Source: Hyunsoonleella jejuensis (GTDB lineage: Bacteria; Bacteroidota; Bacteroidia; Flavobacteriales; Flavobacteriaceae). From it: a DNA stretch of 64,000 bases. How positions within the stretch are numbered: position 1 is the first letter of the stretch; each line of letters opens with the position of its first letter. The DNA lies in assembly GCF_900111025.1 (NCBI RefSeq), contig NZ_FOFN01000002.1, forward strand, positions 496,001 to 560,000. Direction: 5' to 3'. The translations under genes and the position numbers were made by a program. The notes under the pieces were generated by a model, which saw only the letters and a program-made list of their open reading frames with translations, was not told where the DNA came from and did not search any database. Of the stretch, positions 1 to 8,220 are shown one piece after another.

Positions 1-169
1 TTCTAGCAATAACTTCTTTCATCTTTACAGTATCAATTATCACTGTCGCTTCTTTAGCTTCAGAAATAGTAACCGTAGTTTCTACATTATTGGCCTTAAC
101 TTCATTCTGAGCACTCAATGCAGAGAAAGAAAATAAAAAGATAAATAAAATGTAAAAAATTGTTTTCAT
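1..169 (-). CDS. Secreted hypothetical protein (partial, left edge)
   Basis: An open frame starts at an ATG at 169 on the minus strand and runs off the left edge, so only about 56 N-terminal residues are visible. They begin MKTIFYILFIFLFSFSALSAQ, a clear Sec signal peptide with a hydrophobic core and an Ala-x-Ala-like cleavage site before QNEV. The mature start is rich in Thr, Val, Lys and Glu (VETTVTISEAKEATVII). This identifies an exported protein but gives no function. A TATATTTG -7 element at 201-208 on the same strand supports the start. Confidence 0.6.
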   Translation of the reverse strand, partial: MKTIFYILFIFLFSFSALSAQNEVKANNVETTVTISEAKEATVIIDTVKMKEVIAR

Positions 170-200
170 GATTTGGGTTGTTTCATTTGATTCAACACTC

Positions 201-227
201 CAAATATATATCCACAAGAAGCCTCAA
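201..227 (-). promoter_or_regulatory. Promoter of the left-edge secreted protein gene
   Basis: On the minus strand, TATATTTG (201-208) matches the Bacteroidota -7 consensus TAnnTTTG. A TTG at 225-227 lies 16 bases upstream, slightly closer than is usual for the -33 element. From 229 to about 470 I see no gene, only AT-rich spacer. Confidence 0.45.
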
Positions 228-469
228 CTATAATATATTAGTTGTACATCAAGTAATTTTCGATTATTAGAACACCTGAATATTTCTATCGATGAATAGT
301 GGAAGTGCTTAATTTTAACGACGAAATACACGCAAAATGCATTTCATCTATAATTAACATTTTTTCAAAGTGAAAACACCCTTTAAATTTTAAAAAATTA
401 TCAGATATTCTGGGAAATTTTTATACATATTTCAAGATGAAATACAATAGCCAATTAGCTATTAGATAT

Positions 470-477
470 TATATTTG
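470..477 (+). promoter_or_regulatory. dapD promoter -7 element
   Basis: TATATTTG is an exact TAnnTTTG match 19 bases before the dapD ATG at 496. It implies a very short 5' untranslated region. No TTG is present at the -33 position. The TTG inside this box is an in-frame alternative start, but it lies in the promoter, which favours the ATG at 496. Confidence 0.5.
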
Positions 478-495
478 CTCAAAATATTGATACAG

Positions 496-1311
496 ATGAC
501 AAAATTACAACAAATTATAGAAAGCGCTTGGGATAACAGAGAACTTTTAAAGGAAACCAAAACCACAGATGCCATAAGACACGTAGTTGATCTTTTAGAC
601 AAAGGTGAATTACGCGTTGCTGAACCAATTGAAGGTGGCTGGCAAGTAAACGAGTGGGTAAAAAAAGCGGTAGTTTTATACTTCCCTATTCAAAAAATGG
701 AAACCTTAGAAGCTGGCATTTTTGAATATCATGATAAAATCCCTTTAAAACGTAATTTTGCTGAAAGAGGTATTCGTGTAGTGCCTAATGCCGTAGCACG
801 ACATGGTGCATACATTTCCCCTGGCACTATTTTAATGCCTAGTTATGTGAATATTGGAGCATACGTTGATGAAGGTACTATGGTAGATACTTGGGCAACA
901 GTAGGTAGTTGTGCGCAAATTGGTAAAAATGTACATTTATCAGGAGGTGTTGGTATTGGAGGTGTTTTAGAACCATTACAAGCTGCTCCTGTAATTATAG
1001 AAGATAATGCGTTTATCGGTTCTCGCTGTATCGTTGTTGAAGGCGTAAAAGTAGAAACCGAAGCTGTTTTAGGTGCAGGCGTAGTTTTAACTATGAGTAC
1101 AAAGATTATTGATGTTACGGGTGATAAACCTAAAGAGTATAGAGGTATTGTTCCAGCAAGATCTGTGGTGATTCCTGGAAGTTATGCCAAGGAATTCCCT
1201 TCAGGGAGTTATAACGTGCCTTGTGCATTGATAATTGGTAAGCGCAAGGAAAGCACTAATAAAAAAACATCCCTTAATGATGCTTTAAGAGAGCATGATG
1301 TAGCCGTGTAA
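496..1311 (+). CDS. dapD: 2,3,4,5-tetrahydropyridine-2,6-dicarboxylate N-succinyltransferase
   Basis: DapD succinylates tetrahydrodipicolinate in the succinylase branch of lysine and meso-diaminopimelate synthesis, feeding peptidoglycan. The 271-residue protein is near the usual family length (about 270-275). An N-terminal helical part (TKLQQIIESAWDNRELL) is followed by a left-handed beta-helix of imperfect hexapeptide repeats from about residue 95 to 205 (GAYISPGTILMPSYVNIGAYV, then VGIGGVLEPLQAAPVIIEDNAF), the typical family segment. The ATG at 496 was chosen over an in-frame TTG at 475, which lies in the promoter. The gene stands alone and ends at a strong terminator (1333-1377). Confidence 0.95.
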   Translation: MTKLQQIIESAWDNRELLKETKTTDAIRHVVDLLDKGELRVAEPIEGGWQVNEWVKKAVVLYFPIQKMETLEAGIFEYHDKIPLKRNFAERGIRVVPNAVARHGAYISPGTILMPSYVNIGAYVDEGTMVDTWATVGSCAQIGKNVHLSGGVGIGGVLEPLQAAPVIIEDNAFIGSRCIVVEGVKVETEAVLGAGVVLTMSTKIIDVTGDKPKEYRGIVPARSVVIPGSYAKEFPSGSYNVPCALIIGKRKESTNKKTSLNDALREHDVAV

Positions 1312-1332
1312 AAACAAAATATTTCAAAAACT

Positions 1333-1377
1333 AAATTCCAAATTCCAAAATACTTATATTGGAATTTGGAATTTTTT
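1333..1377 (+). terminator. Rho-independent terminator after dapD
   Basis: The perfect 16-bp arms 1333-1348 and 1359-1374 flank a 10-base loop and run into a T tract. The arms are built of two tandem AATTCCA heptamers, pairing with two TTGGAAT units. AAATTCCAA/TTGGAATTT arms recur at 39450-39492 and 51983-52066. Confidence 0.75.
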
Positions 1378-1394
1378 ATTTGTAATTTGAACAT

Positions 1395-2456
1395 ATGAAG
1401 ATTTTAGTAATTCAACAGAAAATGATTGGCGATGTATTAACATCTAGTATAATATTTTCTGTGCTGCGAAAAAACTATCCTGATGCTGAACTTCATTATG
1501 TAATTAATTCTCATACACTACCAGTTGTTGAGGGCAATCCAGATATTGACAAGTTTGTTTTGGTAACTCCAAAAATTGATAAAAACGCCTTACTGTTTTA
1601 TAAATTTTTAAAGAAAATCCGTAAGGAAAAGTATGATGTTGTGGTGGATGTTTATGGGAAGTGGTCTAGTAATTTTATAACTCTATTTTCTAAAGCAAAA
1701 ACAAAGATTGGATATTATAAATGGTATACTCAGCAATTTTACACTCATCCTGTTAAGCGTCATAAAATTTCAAAACACAATAAAGGTTTGGCGATAGAAA
1801 ACAGGTTGCAACTACTAAACCCAATTTGTGAAGCTATACCAGAAGTAAAACCAAAAATTTATCTGTCTTCTGAAGAATTAGAGGCTGCCAAACAGTATCT
1901 TACTAATTTTAAGATAGACACATCAAACCCACTGTTTATGATAAGTGTTTTGGGAAGCGGAGCCAATAAAACTTACCCGTTTTCTTATATGGCCGAAGTT
2001 ATTGATAGTATTGTAGAAGCCACAGGTGGCAATATTTTATTCAATTACATTCCAAAACAAACAGAGGAAGCCAAGGCTGTTTATGCACTATGTAAACCAA
2101 AAACACAACAATGCATTCATTTGGATGTTTTTGGAAAAAGCTTAAGAGATTTTATAGCAATAACAAAGCACTGTACAGCATTAATTGGAAATGAAGGTGG
2201 TGCTATAAATATGGCGAAAGCGATCAATGTTCCAACGTTTTCAGTATTTTCTCCGTGGATAGACAAAGGCACTTGGAGTGTCTTTGAAGAAGCAGACAAC
2301 AATGTATCGGTCCATCTAAAAGAATACAAACCAGCTCTTTTTTTAGGTAAGACTAATTCTCAGGTTAAAAATCAAATAGATAACTATTATTCGCAGTTTG
2401 AGCCTACTTTATTTTATGAAAAACTAGAGACCTTCCTAAAAAATTTATCTAATTAA
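1395..2456 (+). CDS. Glycosyltransferase family 9 (ADP-heptose:LPS heptosyltransferase-like)
   Basis: This 353-residue protein is a GT-B fold enzyme of the heptosyltransferase family, which adds heptose to the lipopolysaccharide inner core on the cytoplasmic side of the inner membrane. The N-terminal motif IGDVLTSS (residues 11-18) is the typical GT9 start. The C-terminal donor domain shows SVLGSGANKTYP (184-195) and GNEGGAINMAKA (265-276), the family's nucleotide-sugar site. The donor sugar cannot be read from sequence. The 3' end overlaps the opposite-strand gene by 12 bases. It opens a cluster of surface-glycan genes. Confidence 0.85.
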   Translation: MKILVIQQKMIGDVLTSSIIFSVLRKNYPDAELHYVINSHTLPVVEGNPDIDKFVLVTPKIDKNALLFYKFLKKIRKEKYDVVVDVYGKWSSNFITLFSKAKTKIGYYKWYTQQFYTHPVKRHKISKHNKGLAIENRLQLLNPICEAIPEVKPKIYLSSEELEAAKQYLTNFKIDTSNPLFMISVLGSGANKTYPFSYMAEVIDSIVEATGGNILFNYIPKQTEEAKAVYALCKPKTQQCIHLDVFGKSLRDFIAITKHCTALIGNEGGAINMAKAINVPTFSVFSPWIDKGTWSVFEEADNNVSVHLKEYKPALFLGKTNSQVKNQIDNYYSQFEPTLFYEKLETFLKNLSN

Positions 2457-3485
2457 GCTTAAAGCTTTTTCTACGGCAGTTTCTACAAAATATCCCTCCA
2501 TAACTTTAGTTTGAATATCGGCAACATTTTGCTTCATGTTTTGATATTCTTCAATCGTTAAATTTTCTAAAATATGATTAAGATCCTTTAGGTTTGAAAT
2601 TGTGATACCAATATTATGCTCAGCAACAAAATCTGCCAAGGCTGCTTCAGACCATATAATAATTGGTAAGCCGCAAAGCAAATAAAGCGATGTTTTGTGC
2701 GGATTATTAAACTTTAAATAAGCTCCGTAATTACCACTACAGGTATCACTAGAAATACCGTCCCAAACCAAACCAAAATCAGATACTATATTGTAAGCGA
2801 CTTCATCCGATTTAAACACGCCTTCATAGTGTACTACAGATTTTTCTTGATCTACTTTACGCTTATTGGGGTCGAATCCAATACCATACAGTCTCAAGTT
2901 ATAATTACTGTTTTCCAAAATATCAAAATCAAAAATATAGGAGTTTTTACCATCCCCGAAACCTCCAGCATAAGCTATATCGTATGAGTCTTTTGGCGCT
3001 CTATTGGTATTTTGCATTGGTTTTTTCTCGGAGATATAGTCAAAAATCCCGAGTACTATAATTGGAATGTTCACCCCTTGCTCTAAAAACCATTTTTTCA
3101 TAGAAGGGTTATGCACTATAATTACATCACAATTTACAATTTGACGTAATTCTGCATCTACATCTTTTGTCCTTCCTTTTAAAATTCTCACATCATGAAC
3201 CAAAGTGATGATTTTACACTTTTTAAGCTTTGCGAAAAAGAGAATCATTTTTCTGAACTTATTATTTGGATATTGCGTTACAAGGGTACTTTTTCGAGGT
3301 AATTTTAATAACGCCAATAAAATCCCGAAGAAATTCTTAATCGTTCCAATGGCAGAATTTGGAATGGCAGACTGCTTAAACCCTAAGTTTTTAAAGCCCA
3401 TTTTATCAAAAACAAACTCACAATCGGTTTTGGCTTTTCCTGCAGCATTAAATAAAGACTTATAATTTCTTGAAATATAATACAT
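2445..3485 (-). CDS. Glycosyltransferase, galactofuranosyltransferase-like
   Basis: A 346-residue cytoplasmic glycosyltransferase with features of the WbbI/beta-1,6-galactofuranosyltransferase group. It has an early IITLVHDVR segment, then NCDVIIVHNPSMKKWF, and a C-terminal KTSLYLLCGLPIIIW part typical of this GT-B group. The start at 3485 (MYYISRNYKSL) was chosen because the longer frame would run through the divergent glf promoter and past its start. The divergent neighbour is UDP-galactopyranose mutase, which makes UDP-galactofuranose; this supports a galactofuranose donor. That substrate is an inference from context. Confidence 0.75.
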   Translation of the reverse strand: MYYISRNYKSLFNAAGKAKTDCEFVFDKMGFKNLGFKQSAIPNSAIGTIKNFFGILLALLKLPRKSTLVTQYPNNKFRKMILFFAKLKKCKIITLVHDVRILKGRTKDVDAELRQIVNCDVIIVHNPSMKKWFLEQGVNIPIIVLGIFDYISEKKPMQNTNRAPKDSYDIAYAGGFGDGKNSYIFDFDILENSNYNLRLYGIGFDPNKRKVDQEKSVVHYEGVFKSDEVAYNIVSDFGLVWDGISSDTCSGNYGAYLKFNNPHKTSLYLLCGLPIIIWSEAALADFVAEHNIGITISNLKDLNHILENLTIEEYQNMKQNVADIQTKVMEGYFVETAVEKALSLIR

Positions 3486-3517
3486 TAAAACGAATTCTTT
3501 TTTTTGGTTATTATACC

Positions 3518-3525
3518 TAGCTTTG
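3518..3525 (+). promoter_or_regulatory. glf promoter -7 element
   Basis: TAGCTTTG is an exact TAnnTTTG match 16 bases before the glf ATG at 3542, in the 56-base gap between divergent genes. The nearest upstream TTG (3504-3506) is too close to serve as a normal -33 element. Confidence 0.4.
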
Positions 3526-3541
3526 TTAAAAATATAAATGT

Positions 3542-4648
3542 ATGCAAAAGTATGATTATTTAATTGTTGGTGCGGGATTATTTGGTTCTGTATTTGCACA
3601 TGAAGCCACTAAAATGGGAAAAACTTGCTTGGTTATTGACAGAAGAGCGCATTTAGGAGGCAATATTTACTGCGAAAACAACGATGGTATAAACATACAT
3701 AAATATGGCGCGCACATTTTTCACACTAATGATAAAGGTATTTGGGATTATGTAAATCAGTTCGCAACATTTAATAATTATATCAACTCTCCATTATCAT
3801 TTTCTAAAGGCAAGCTTTATAACTTACCTTTTAATATGAATACGTTTCATCAACTATGGGACGTAAAAACACCGGCTGAAGCAAAACAGATTATTGAAAA
3901 CCAGATTAGGGAATACGGTGTAAAGCACCCTAAAAACCTAGAAGAACAAGCGCTGTCGCTAATTGGCAAAGACATCTACGAAACTCTTATTAAAGAATAT
4001 ACAGAAAAACAATGGGGTAAAAAAGCAACAGAATTACCTGCTTTTATCATTAAACGACTCCCTGTGAGATACAAGTTTGATAATAATTATTTCAATGATA
4101 GATATCAAGGTATTCCAATAGGTGGTTACAATACCATTACTGATGGTTTGCTAAAAGGTATTGAAACAAGGACGAATGTAGATTTTTTGAAAAATAAAAG
4201 TGAACTTGAAGATCTTGCTCATAAAATAGTATATACGGGAAATATTGATGAATACTACGGTTATAAATTTGGAAAATTAGAATACCGTTCGCTTCGTTTT
4301 GAACATGAAATTTTAAACATGGATAATTACCAAGGTAATGCCGTAGTGAATTATAACGACGCTGATGTGCCATATACTAGGATTTTAGAACATAAACATT
4401 TTGAGTTTGGCACACAAAAACATACAGTGATTACCAAAGAATACCCTGAAACTTGGACCCCTAAAAAAGAGGCATACTATCCTGTGAACAACGATGAGAA
4501 CCAACAGAAATATCAAAAATACCGCGAACTATCCTTGACTGAAACCAATGTTATTTTTGGAGGTAGGTTGGCAGAATACAAATACTACGATATGCATCAA
4601 GTAATAGCATCGGCACTTACAAAATGCAAAAAAGAGCTTATTACTTAG
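3542..4648 (+). CDS. glf: UDP-galactopyranose mutase
   Basis: Glf is an FAD-dependent cytosolic enzyme that interconverts UDP-galactopyranose and UDP-galactofuranose, the donor for galactofuranose in bacterial surface glycans. The 368-residue length fits the family. The N-terminus carries the FAD-binding GAGLFGS (residues 10-16) and the hallmark LGGNIYCENNDGINIHKYGAHIFHT segment, whose KYGAHIFHT part is typical of Glf. The C-terminal NVIFGGRLAEYKYYDMHQVI part is the FAD-binding end of the family. It overlaps the next, convergent gene by 8 bases. Confidence 0.95.
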   Translation: MQKYDYLIVGAGLFGSVFAHEATKMGKTCLVIDRRAHLGGNIYCENNDGINIHKYGAHIFHTNDKGIWDYVNQFATFNNYINSPLSFSKGKLYNLPFNMNTFHQLWDVKTPAEAKQIIENQIREYGVKHPKNLEEQALSLIGKDIYETLIKEYTEKQWGKKATELPAFIIKRLPVRYKFDNNYFNDRYQGIPIGGYNTITDGLLKGIETRTNVDFLKNKSELEDLAHKIVYTGNIDEYYGYKFGKLEYRSLRFEHEILNMDNYQGNAVVNYNDADVPYTRILEHKHFEFGTQKHTVITKEYPETWTPKKEAYYPVNNDENQQKYQKYRELSLTETNVIFGGRLAEYKYYDMHQVIASALTKCKKELIT

Positions 4649-5465
4649 ATTTTAAAATGCCGTAGTTGGTATAAACCTTTCTTTTTCTTTTTGTTTCAGC
4701 TCTTATAATATTATTTTTCTCTAAAACTTCATTATTCTTATAAGGCCTCTCATGATACAGGTGCAAGCAAATGGCACTATACCGTATTTGCTTAAATCTT
4801 ATACCATAATTCATAAGGCGCTCGCCAAGTTCCCTATCCTCTCCTCCATATTGCATGCGCTCATCAAAGCCATTTACGTCTAGGACGTCCTGCTTCCAAA
4901 CGGAAACATTCATGCCATCAAACGTAGCTTTTGTTGGTGTAAATGTATTCAACAATGTAGTTTTAAGTTTTGAAGGGCTTAACTTATTCATTTTAAAACT
5001 TTTGGCTTGCCCATGCCGCAATAACCAATCAGCTTTAAAACAATCTTGAGATGCGATTATATCGAAATTTGCTTTTCTGGAAACATCCTTAGAAAGTTTA
5101 AAATATCCACCCGATAACGCAAATCCTTTCTTTCTTAAAGCTAAATGTGTTTCTACAAAATCTGCCCTAGCCATACAGTCACCGTCCGTATAAATTAAAT
5201 ATTCCGATTGTGCAGCAACAGTAGCCTTATTTAGTATTTTGGTTTTTTGAAAACCATCATCGGGTTGCCATATGTGCTGAATCGGGAAACGAACGTCTTT
5301 GGACATGTTTTCAATTAACATTTTGGTTTCATTTGTAGAACCATCATCAGCAATAACAACCTCAAAATTTTTAAACGTTTGAAACTGGTAACTCCACAAT
5401 ACTTTTGCTAAGTATTCTGGTTTGTTGTAAGTACTTATAATTACCGAAACATCAAATGCGCTCAT
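4641..5465 (-). CDS. Glycosyltransferase family 2, galactosyltransferase-type C-terminus
   Basis: A 274-residue GT-A enzyme. The N-terminal part is GT2 (VSVIISTYNKPEYLAKVL, then ADDGSTNET and YTDGDCMARADFV, where the DGD is the DxD-type metal/nucleotide motif). The later FNGMNVSVWK-like segment (here FDGMNVSVWKQDVLDVNGFDERMQYGGEDRELGERL) is the Glyco_transf_7C acceptor region with its conserved GGEDxELG. The start at 5465 was preferred over an in-frame upstream start at 5492, because the latter lies in the promoter palindrome 5471-5488. The acceptor is unknown; a surface glycan is inferred from the cluster. Confidence 0.85.
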   Translation of the reverse strand: MSAFDVSVIISTYNKPEYLAKVLWSYQFQTFKNFEVVIADDGSTNETKMLIENMSKDVRFPIQHIWQPDDGFQKTKILNKATVAAQSEYLIYTDGDCMARADFVETHLALRKKGFALSGGYFKLSKDVSRKANFDIIASQDCFKADWLLRHGQAKSFKMNKLSPSKLKTTLLNTFTPTKATFDGMNVSVWKQDVLDVNGFDERMQYGGEDRELGERLMNYGIRFKQIRYSAICLHLYHERPYKNNEVLEKNNIIRAETKRKRKVYTNYGILKSK

Positions 5466-5470
5466 TGCTT

Positions 5471-5488
5471 CAAAAATAGCTATTTTTG
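5471..5488. promoter_or_regulatory. Palindromic pair of divergent -7 elements
   Basis: CAAAAATAGCTATTTTTG is a perfect 18-bp palindrome. Each half is an exact TAnnTTTG -7 element (TATTTTTG), one reading left toward the start at 5465 and one reading right toward the start at 5513. The leftward transcript would be nearly leaderless. Neither side has a TTG at normal -33 spacing, so a sequence-specific activator or the palindrome itself may matter. Confidence 0.5.
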
Positions 5489-5512
5489 CCAAAAATCTTT
5501 TTAATTTCTGTA

Positions 5513-6280
5513 ATGATTAAATTGTCTGGTGTTATAATAACATTTAATGAGGAAAAAAACATTGAAGCATGTTTAAAATCATTAAAAAATGTTGTTGACG
5601 AAATTATTGTTATAGATTCGTTTTCTACAGACAACACAAAAGACATCTGTAGCAAATATGAAGTTACATTTATAGAACAAAGGTTCTTAGGTTATATTGA
5701 GCAAAAGAATTTTGCCTTAAAAAAAGCTAAATACGATCATGTTGTTTCTTTGGATGGCGATGAAGCCCTTTCTGAAGCGCTGCAAAAATCTATTATTAAA
5801 TTAAAATCTAATTGGAAATTGGATGGTTATTACTGTAATCGATTTAATAATTTCTGCGGTCAATGGATAAAACACTCAGATTGGTATCCCAATAAAAAGC
5901 TAAGAGTTTTTGATAGAAGAAAAGCAAAATGGCAAGGTATTAATCCACATGACAATGTTGTTTTATCAAATAAAAATACTAGGGTAGGTTTCTTAAAGGG
6001 TGATATTTTACACCAGACGTACCAAACGTATTCTGAATTCAATAAAAAGACAGAATACTTTTCTACAATTGCAGCACAAGCTTATTTTGATAAAGGGAAA
6101 ACATCTAATTTTTTTAAGATGATTTTCAATCCTACTTGGGCATTTTTCAAATCGTACTTCCTACGCTTGGGTATTTTAGATGGTGTAAACGGCTTTGTAA
6201 TTTGCGTACAAACTGCCAATATTACATTTTTAAAATATACTAAACTTTGGGAATTACAACGAAAAGCTAATTCAACTTAA
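5513..6280 (+). CDS. Glycosyltransferase family 2, LPS core (WaaE/KdtX-like)
   Basis: A 255-residue GT-A enzyme resembling the WaaE/KdtX family that glycosylates the lipopolysaccharide inner core. It begins LSGVIITFNEEKNIEACLKSL, has the IVIDSFSTDNT motif and HVVSLDGDEALSEAL (DGDE as metal-binding acid motif), followed by RVFDRRKAKWQGINPHDNV, a typical segment of this subfamily. The ATG at 5513 was chosen over a TTG at 5486 that falls inside the -7 element. The 3' end overlaps the convergent GT4 gene by 9 bases. Confidence 0.85.
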   Translation: MIKLSGVIITFNEEKNIEACLKSLKNVVDEIIVIDSFSTDNTKDICSKYEVTFIEQRFLGYIEQKNFALKKAKYDHVVSLDGDEALSEALQKSIIKLKSNWKLDGYYCNRFNNFCGQWIKHSDWYPNKKLRVFDRRKAKWQGINPHDNVVLSNKNTRVGFLKGDILHQTYQTYSEFNKKTEYFSTIAAQAYFDKGKTSNFFKMIFNPTWAFFKSYFLRLGILDGVNGFVICVQTANITFLKYTKLWELQRKANST

Positions 6281-7270
6281 AAAATAGCCATCAATAGTTT
6301 TAGAGCAGTTTTGCCAAGTAAAAGGCATCACATATTCGCGTACATCTTCTTTAATTTGAAAAGCATTTTCTATTAAGGGCACAACGTCTTTATAGGTAGC
6401 ATCAAGCTCAAATAAATAGCCATTTTTACCATGTTGAATTAAATCTGGGGCAAAACCTGTTTTTGAAGCTACAGGTACGCAATTAGACATCATTGCTTCA
6501 AGAATAGGAACAGGGCCACCTTCCAAAAGCGATGGCGATACGAAAACATCTAATTTATTGTATAAATCAGGATAAGACTCATAAGCTACATTATTGTGAT
6601 ATACAAAATTTGGTAAGTTTATTAACTCATCGTATTTACCATAATCTTCCCAATTTCGTCCTATAATGTGAAATGTTCTTTGTGGCATATTCTTAATAAT
6701 ATCCAAAATCAAGTCAGGATTTTTTCGTTCACCGAAATTTGAACAAAACCCCACATCACCTGCACCTCTTTCGTGTGGATAAAATGTTTTAGAGGAGGTG
6801 CCAATATGGAGCACTTTTAGTAACTTTTCCTTTACACCACAATCTATCAGGTATTGTTTTACATTGGAGTTTAAACAAATTATAGTATCTGCTTTATTTA
6901 AACACCAAACCACATGAGTTTTTGAGTATTTTTTTGACCAATTAGGGTGTGTAAACATCACCACATTTTTCTTTTTTAAAATACTTGGAGTACTCCGGAT
7001 ACACCTACAAAAATAATTTTGGTAGATGAAAAAATAACCGTCGGCATCTGGTAAATCACGCAACTTATCATGGTAATGGGTTGAAGCTTCCAATGAAGAG
7101 AATCTGGACAAGCGCCTTACTTTTGCACCAAAAATCCAATCTTTATCTTTTTCTCGAGCCACATAAACTACTCGTTTCACTTGAGCAGGAGTAGTATAAA
7201 ATTTTGATTTTAAAATCGCAATCAAATATTTCCATTTATGAACTAGACTGAAGTAAAGATGTTCTCCCAT
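6272..7270 (-). CDS. Glycosyltransferase family 4
   Basis: A 332-residue GT-B enzyme, with the donor-binding half showing GFCSNFGERKNPDLIL and SPSLLEGGPVPILEAMMSNCVPVAS, the GT4 E-x7-E motif (EGGPVPILEAM). NKADTIICLNSNVKQYLIDCG is the usual inter-domain segment. The ATG at 7270 lies 8 bases after the stop of the upstream LPS kinase gene; a TTG at 7282 overlapping that stop is the alternative. Spacing implies one transcript with the kinase gene. The sugar is unknown. Confidence 0.85.
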   Translation of the reverse strand: MGEHLYFSLVHKWKYLIAILKSKFYTTPAQVKRVVYVAREKDKDWIFGAKVRRLSRFSSLEASTHYHDKLRDLPDADGYFFIYQNYFCRCIRSTPSILKKKNVVMFTHPNWSKKYSKTHVVWCLNKADTIICLNSNVKQYLIDCGVKEKLLKVLHIGTSSKTFYPHERGAGDVGFCSNFGERKNPDLILDIIKNMPQRTFHIIGRNWEDYGKYDELINLPNFVYHNNVAYESYPDLYNKLDVFVSPSLLEGGPVPILEAMMSNCVPVASKTGFAPDLIQHGKNGYLFELDATYKDVVPLIENAFQIKEDVREYVMPFTWQNCSKTIDGYFLS

Positions 7271-7278
7271 ATCTTTTA

Positions 7279-8076
7279 TCAAATTGGCGACTCAGAAACT
7301 CTATCCTGGTATTTTTTCTTCCAAAAGAAAATGCGCTTCTTTATTCTTATTTTTCTGTAATACCTCTCTTGAAATGCTTTGGTATACTGCCACATCGTTT
7401 CAAAAATCTTGGTTTCATCCTCTCCTGTGCATTTGGCATATTCGTTACTCATCACTTCAATCATCGACTTATGTATGGTAAGTTTTGAAAAGTTTTTTAT
7501 CCGCGTTTCAAAATCTAATTTGCCAAATTCCATACGATTTAAGTCTACCAAATAAAAATCGTAACCATTTTCCGTTCTTTTTATTAGTGTATTTCCCGGG
7601 GAATGATCTAAAAAATGCACCCCTTTTTCATGAAGTTTATACGTAAATCTGGTAAATGCCCTTAAAATTGCGTCGTGATCTTCCATATTAAAATCTGTAG
7701 TTAACTCTCTATATGTTAAATCACAATCCACAAACTCACTAATATAATAACTCCCTTTAAATAGAAATAACGATACTTGTTTTTGATACGCAATTGGCAT
7801 TGGGGTTTTAATACCTAAATCCAATAATTTATTGGCATATATGTATGAGCGTTCTGCTTTAGATTTTCTAAAAAAACGATAGGCTACTTGATTAAGAATG
7901 TTCGGGATTTTAAACGATTTAATGGTACATGTCATACCATTAATAGTTACATTTTTTATCACATTCCGTTCTGCGGCACCCAATACATCACCATAACTAT
8001 CAAAGTTAGCTATGGCATCTTTTAATTTGCTGTTTAGGCCTTTATAATTAGGATGTACTCTTAGTGTTGTGCGCAT
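7279..8076 (-). CDS. Lipopolysaccharide kinase (WaaP/InaA family)
   Basis: A 265-residue protein kinase-like enzyme of the Kdo/WaaP group, which phosphorylates core sugars of lipopolysaccharide. The catalytic loop reads HFLDHSPGN (residues 154-162) with Asp157 and Asn162, followed by a metal-binding DLNR (178-181) in place of DFG. A possible ATP lysine is in TIKSFK and the paired Glu in KAERSY. It is first in a two-gene minus-strand unit with the GT4 gene, so both probably act on the same core structure. Its promoter is in the palindrome 8112-8133. Confidence 0.85.
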   Translation of the reverse strand: MRTTLRVHPNYKGLNSKLKDAIANFDSYGDVLGAAERNVIKNVTINGMTCTIKSFKIPNILNQVAYRFFRKSKAERSYIYANKLLDLGIKTPMPIAYQKQVSLFLFKGSYYISEFVDCDLTYRELTTDFNMEDHDAILRAFTRFTYKLHEKGVHFLDHSPGNTLIKRTENGYDFYLVDLNRMEFGKLDFETRIKNFSKLTIHKSMIEVMSNEYAKCTGEDETKIFETMWQYTKAFQERYYRKIRIKKRIFFWKKKYQDRVSESPI

Positions 8077-8104
8077 TGAAAACTTTTTGACTATTTCGTA
8101 AAGC

Positions 8105-8133
8105 TTTGGTGCAAATATATCTAAATATATTTG
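8105..8133. promoter_or_regulatory. Divergent promoters in a palindrome
   Basis: CAAATATAT (8112-8120) and ATATATTTG (8125-8133) are perfect inverted arms. Each contains an exact TATATTTG -7 element, leftward at 8112-8119 for the LPS kinase and rightward at 8126-8133 for the GT4 gene at 8221. The rightward element also has TTTG at 8105-8108, 17 bases upstream, a good -33. The arrangement repeats that at 5471-5488. Confidence 0.55.
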
Positions 8134-8220
8134 AGTGTGTTCACATTATAATATTTGCGTAATCAATATGCAAGGTGTACTTTTGACTAGGCACATCTTA
8201 AATAATCAGGGCAAGTTTTA

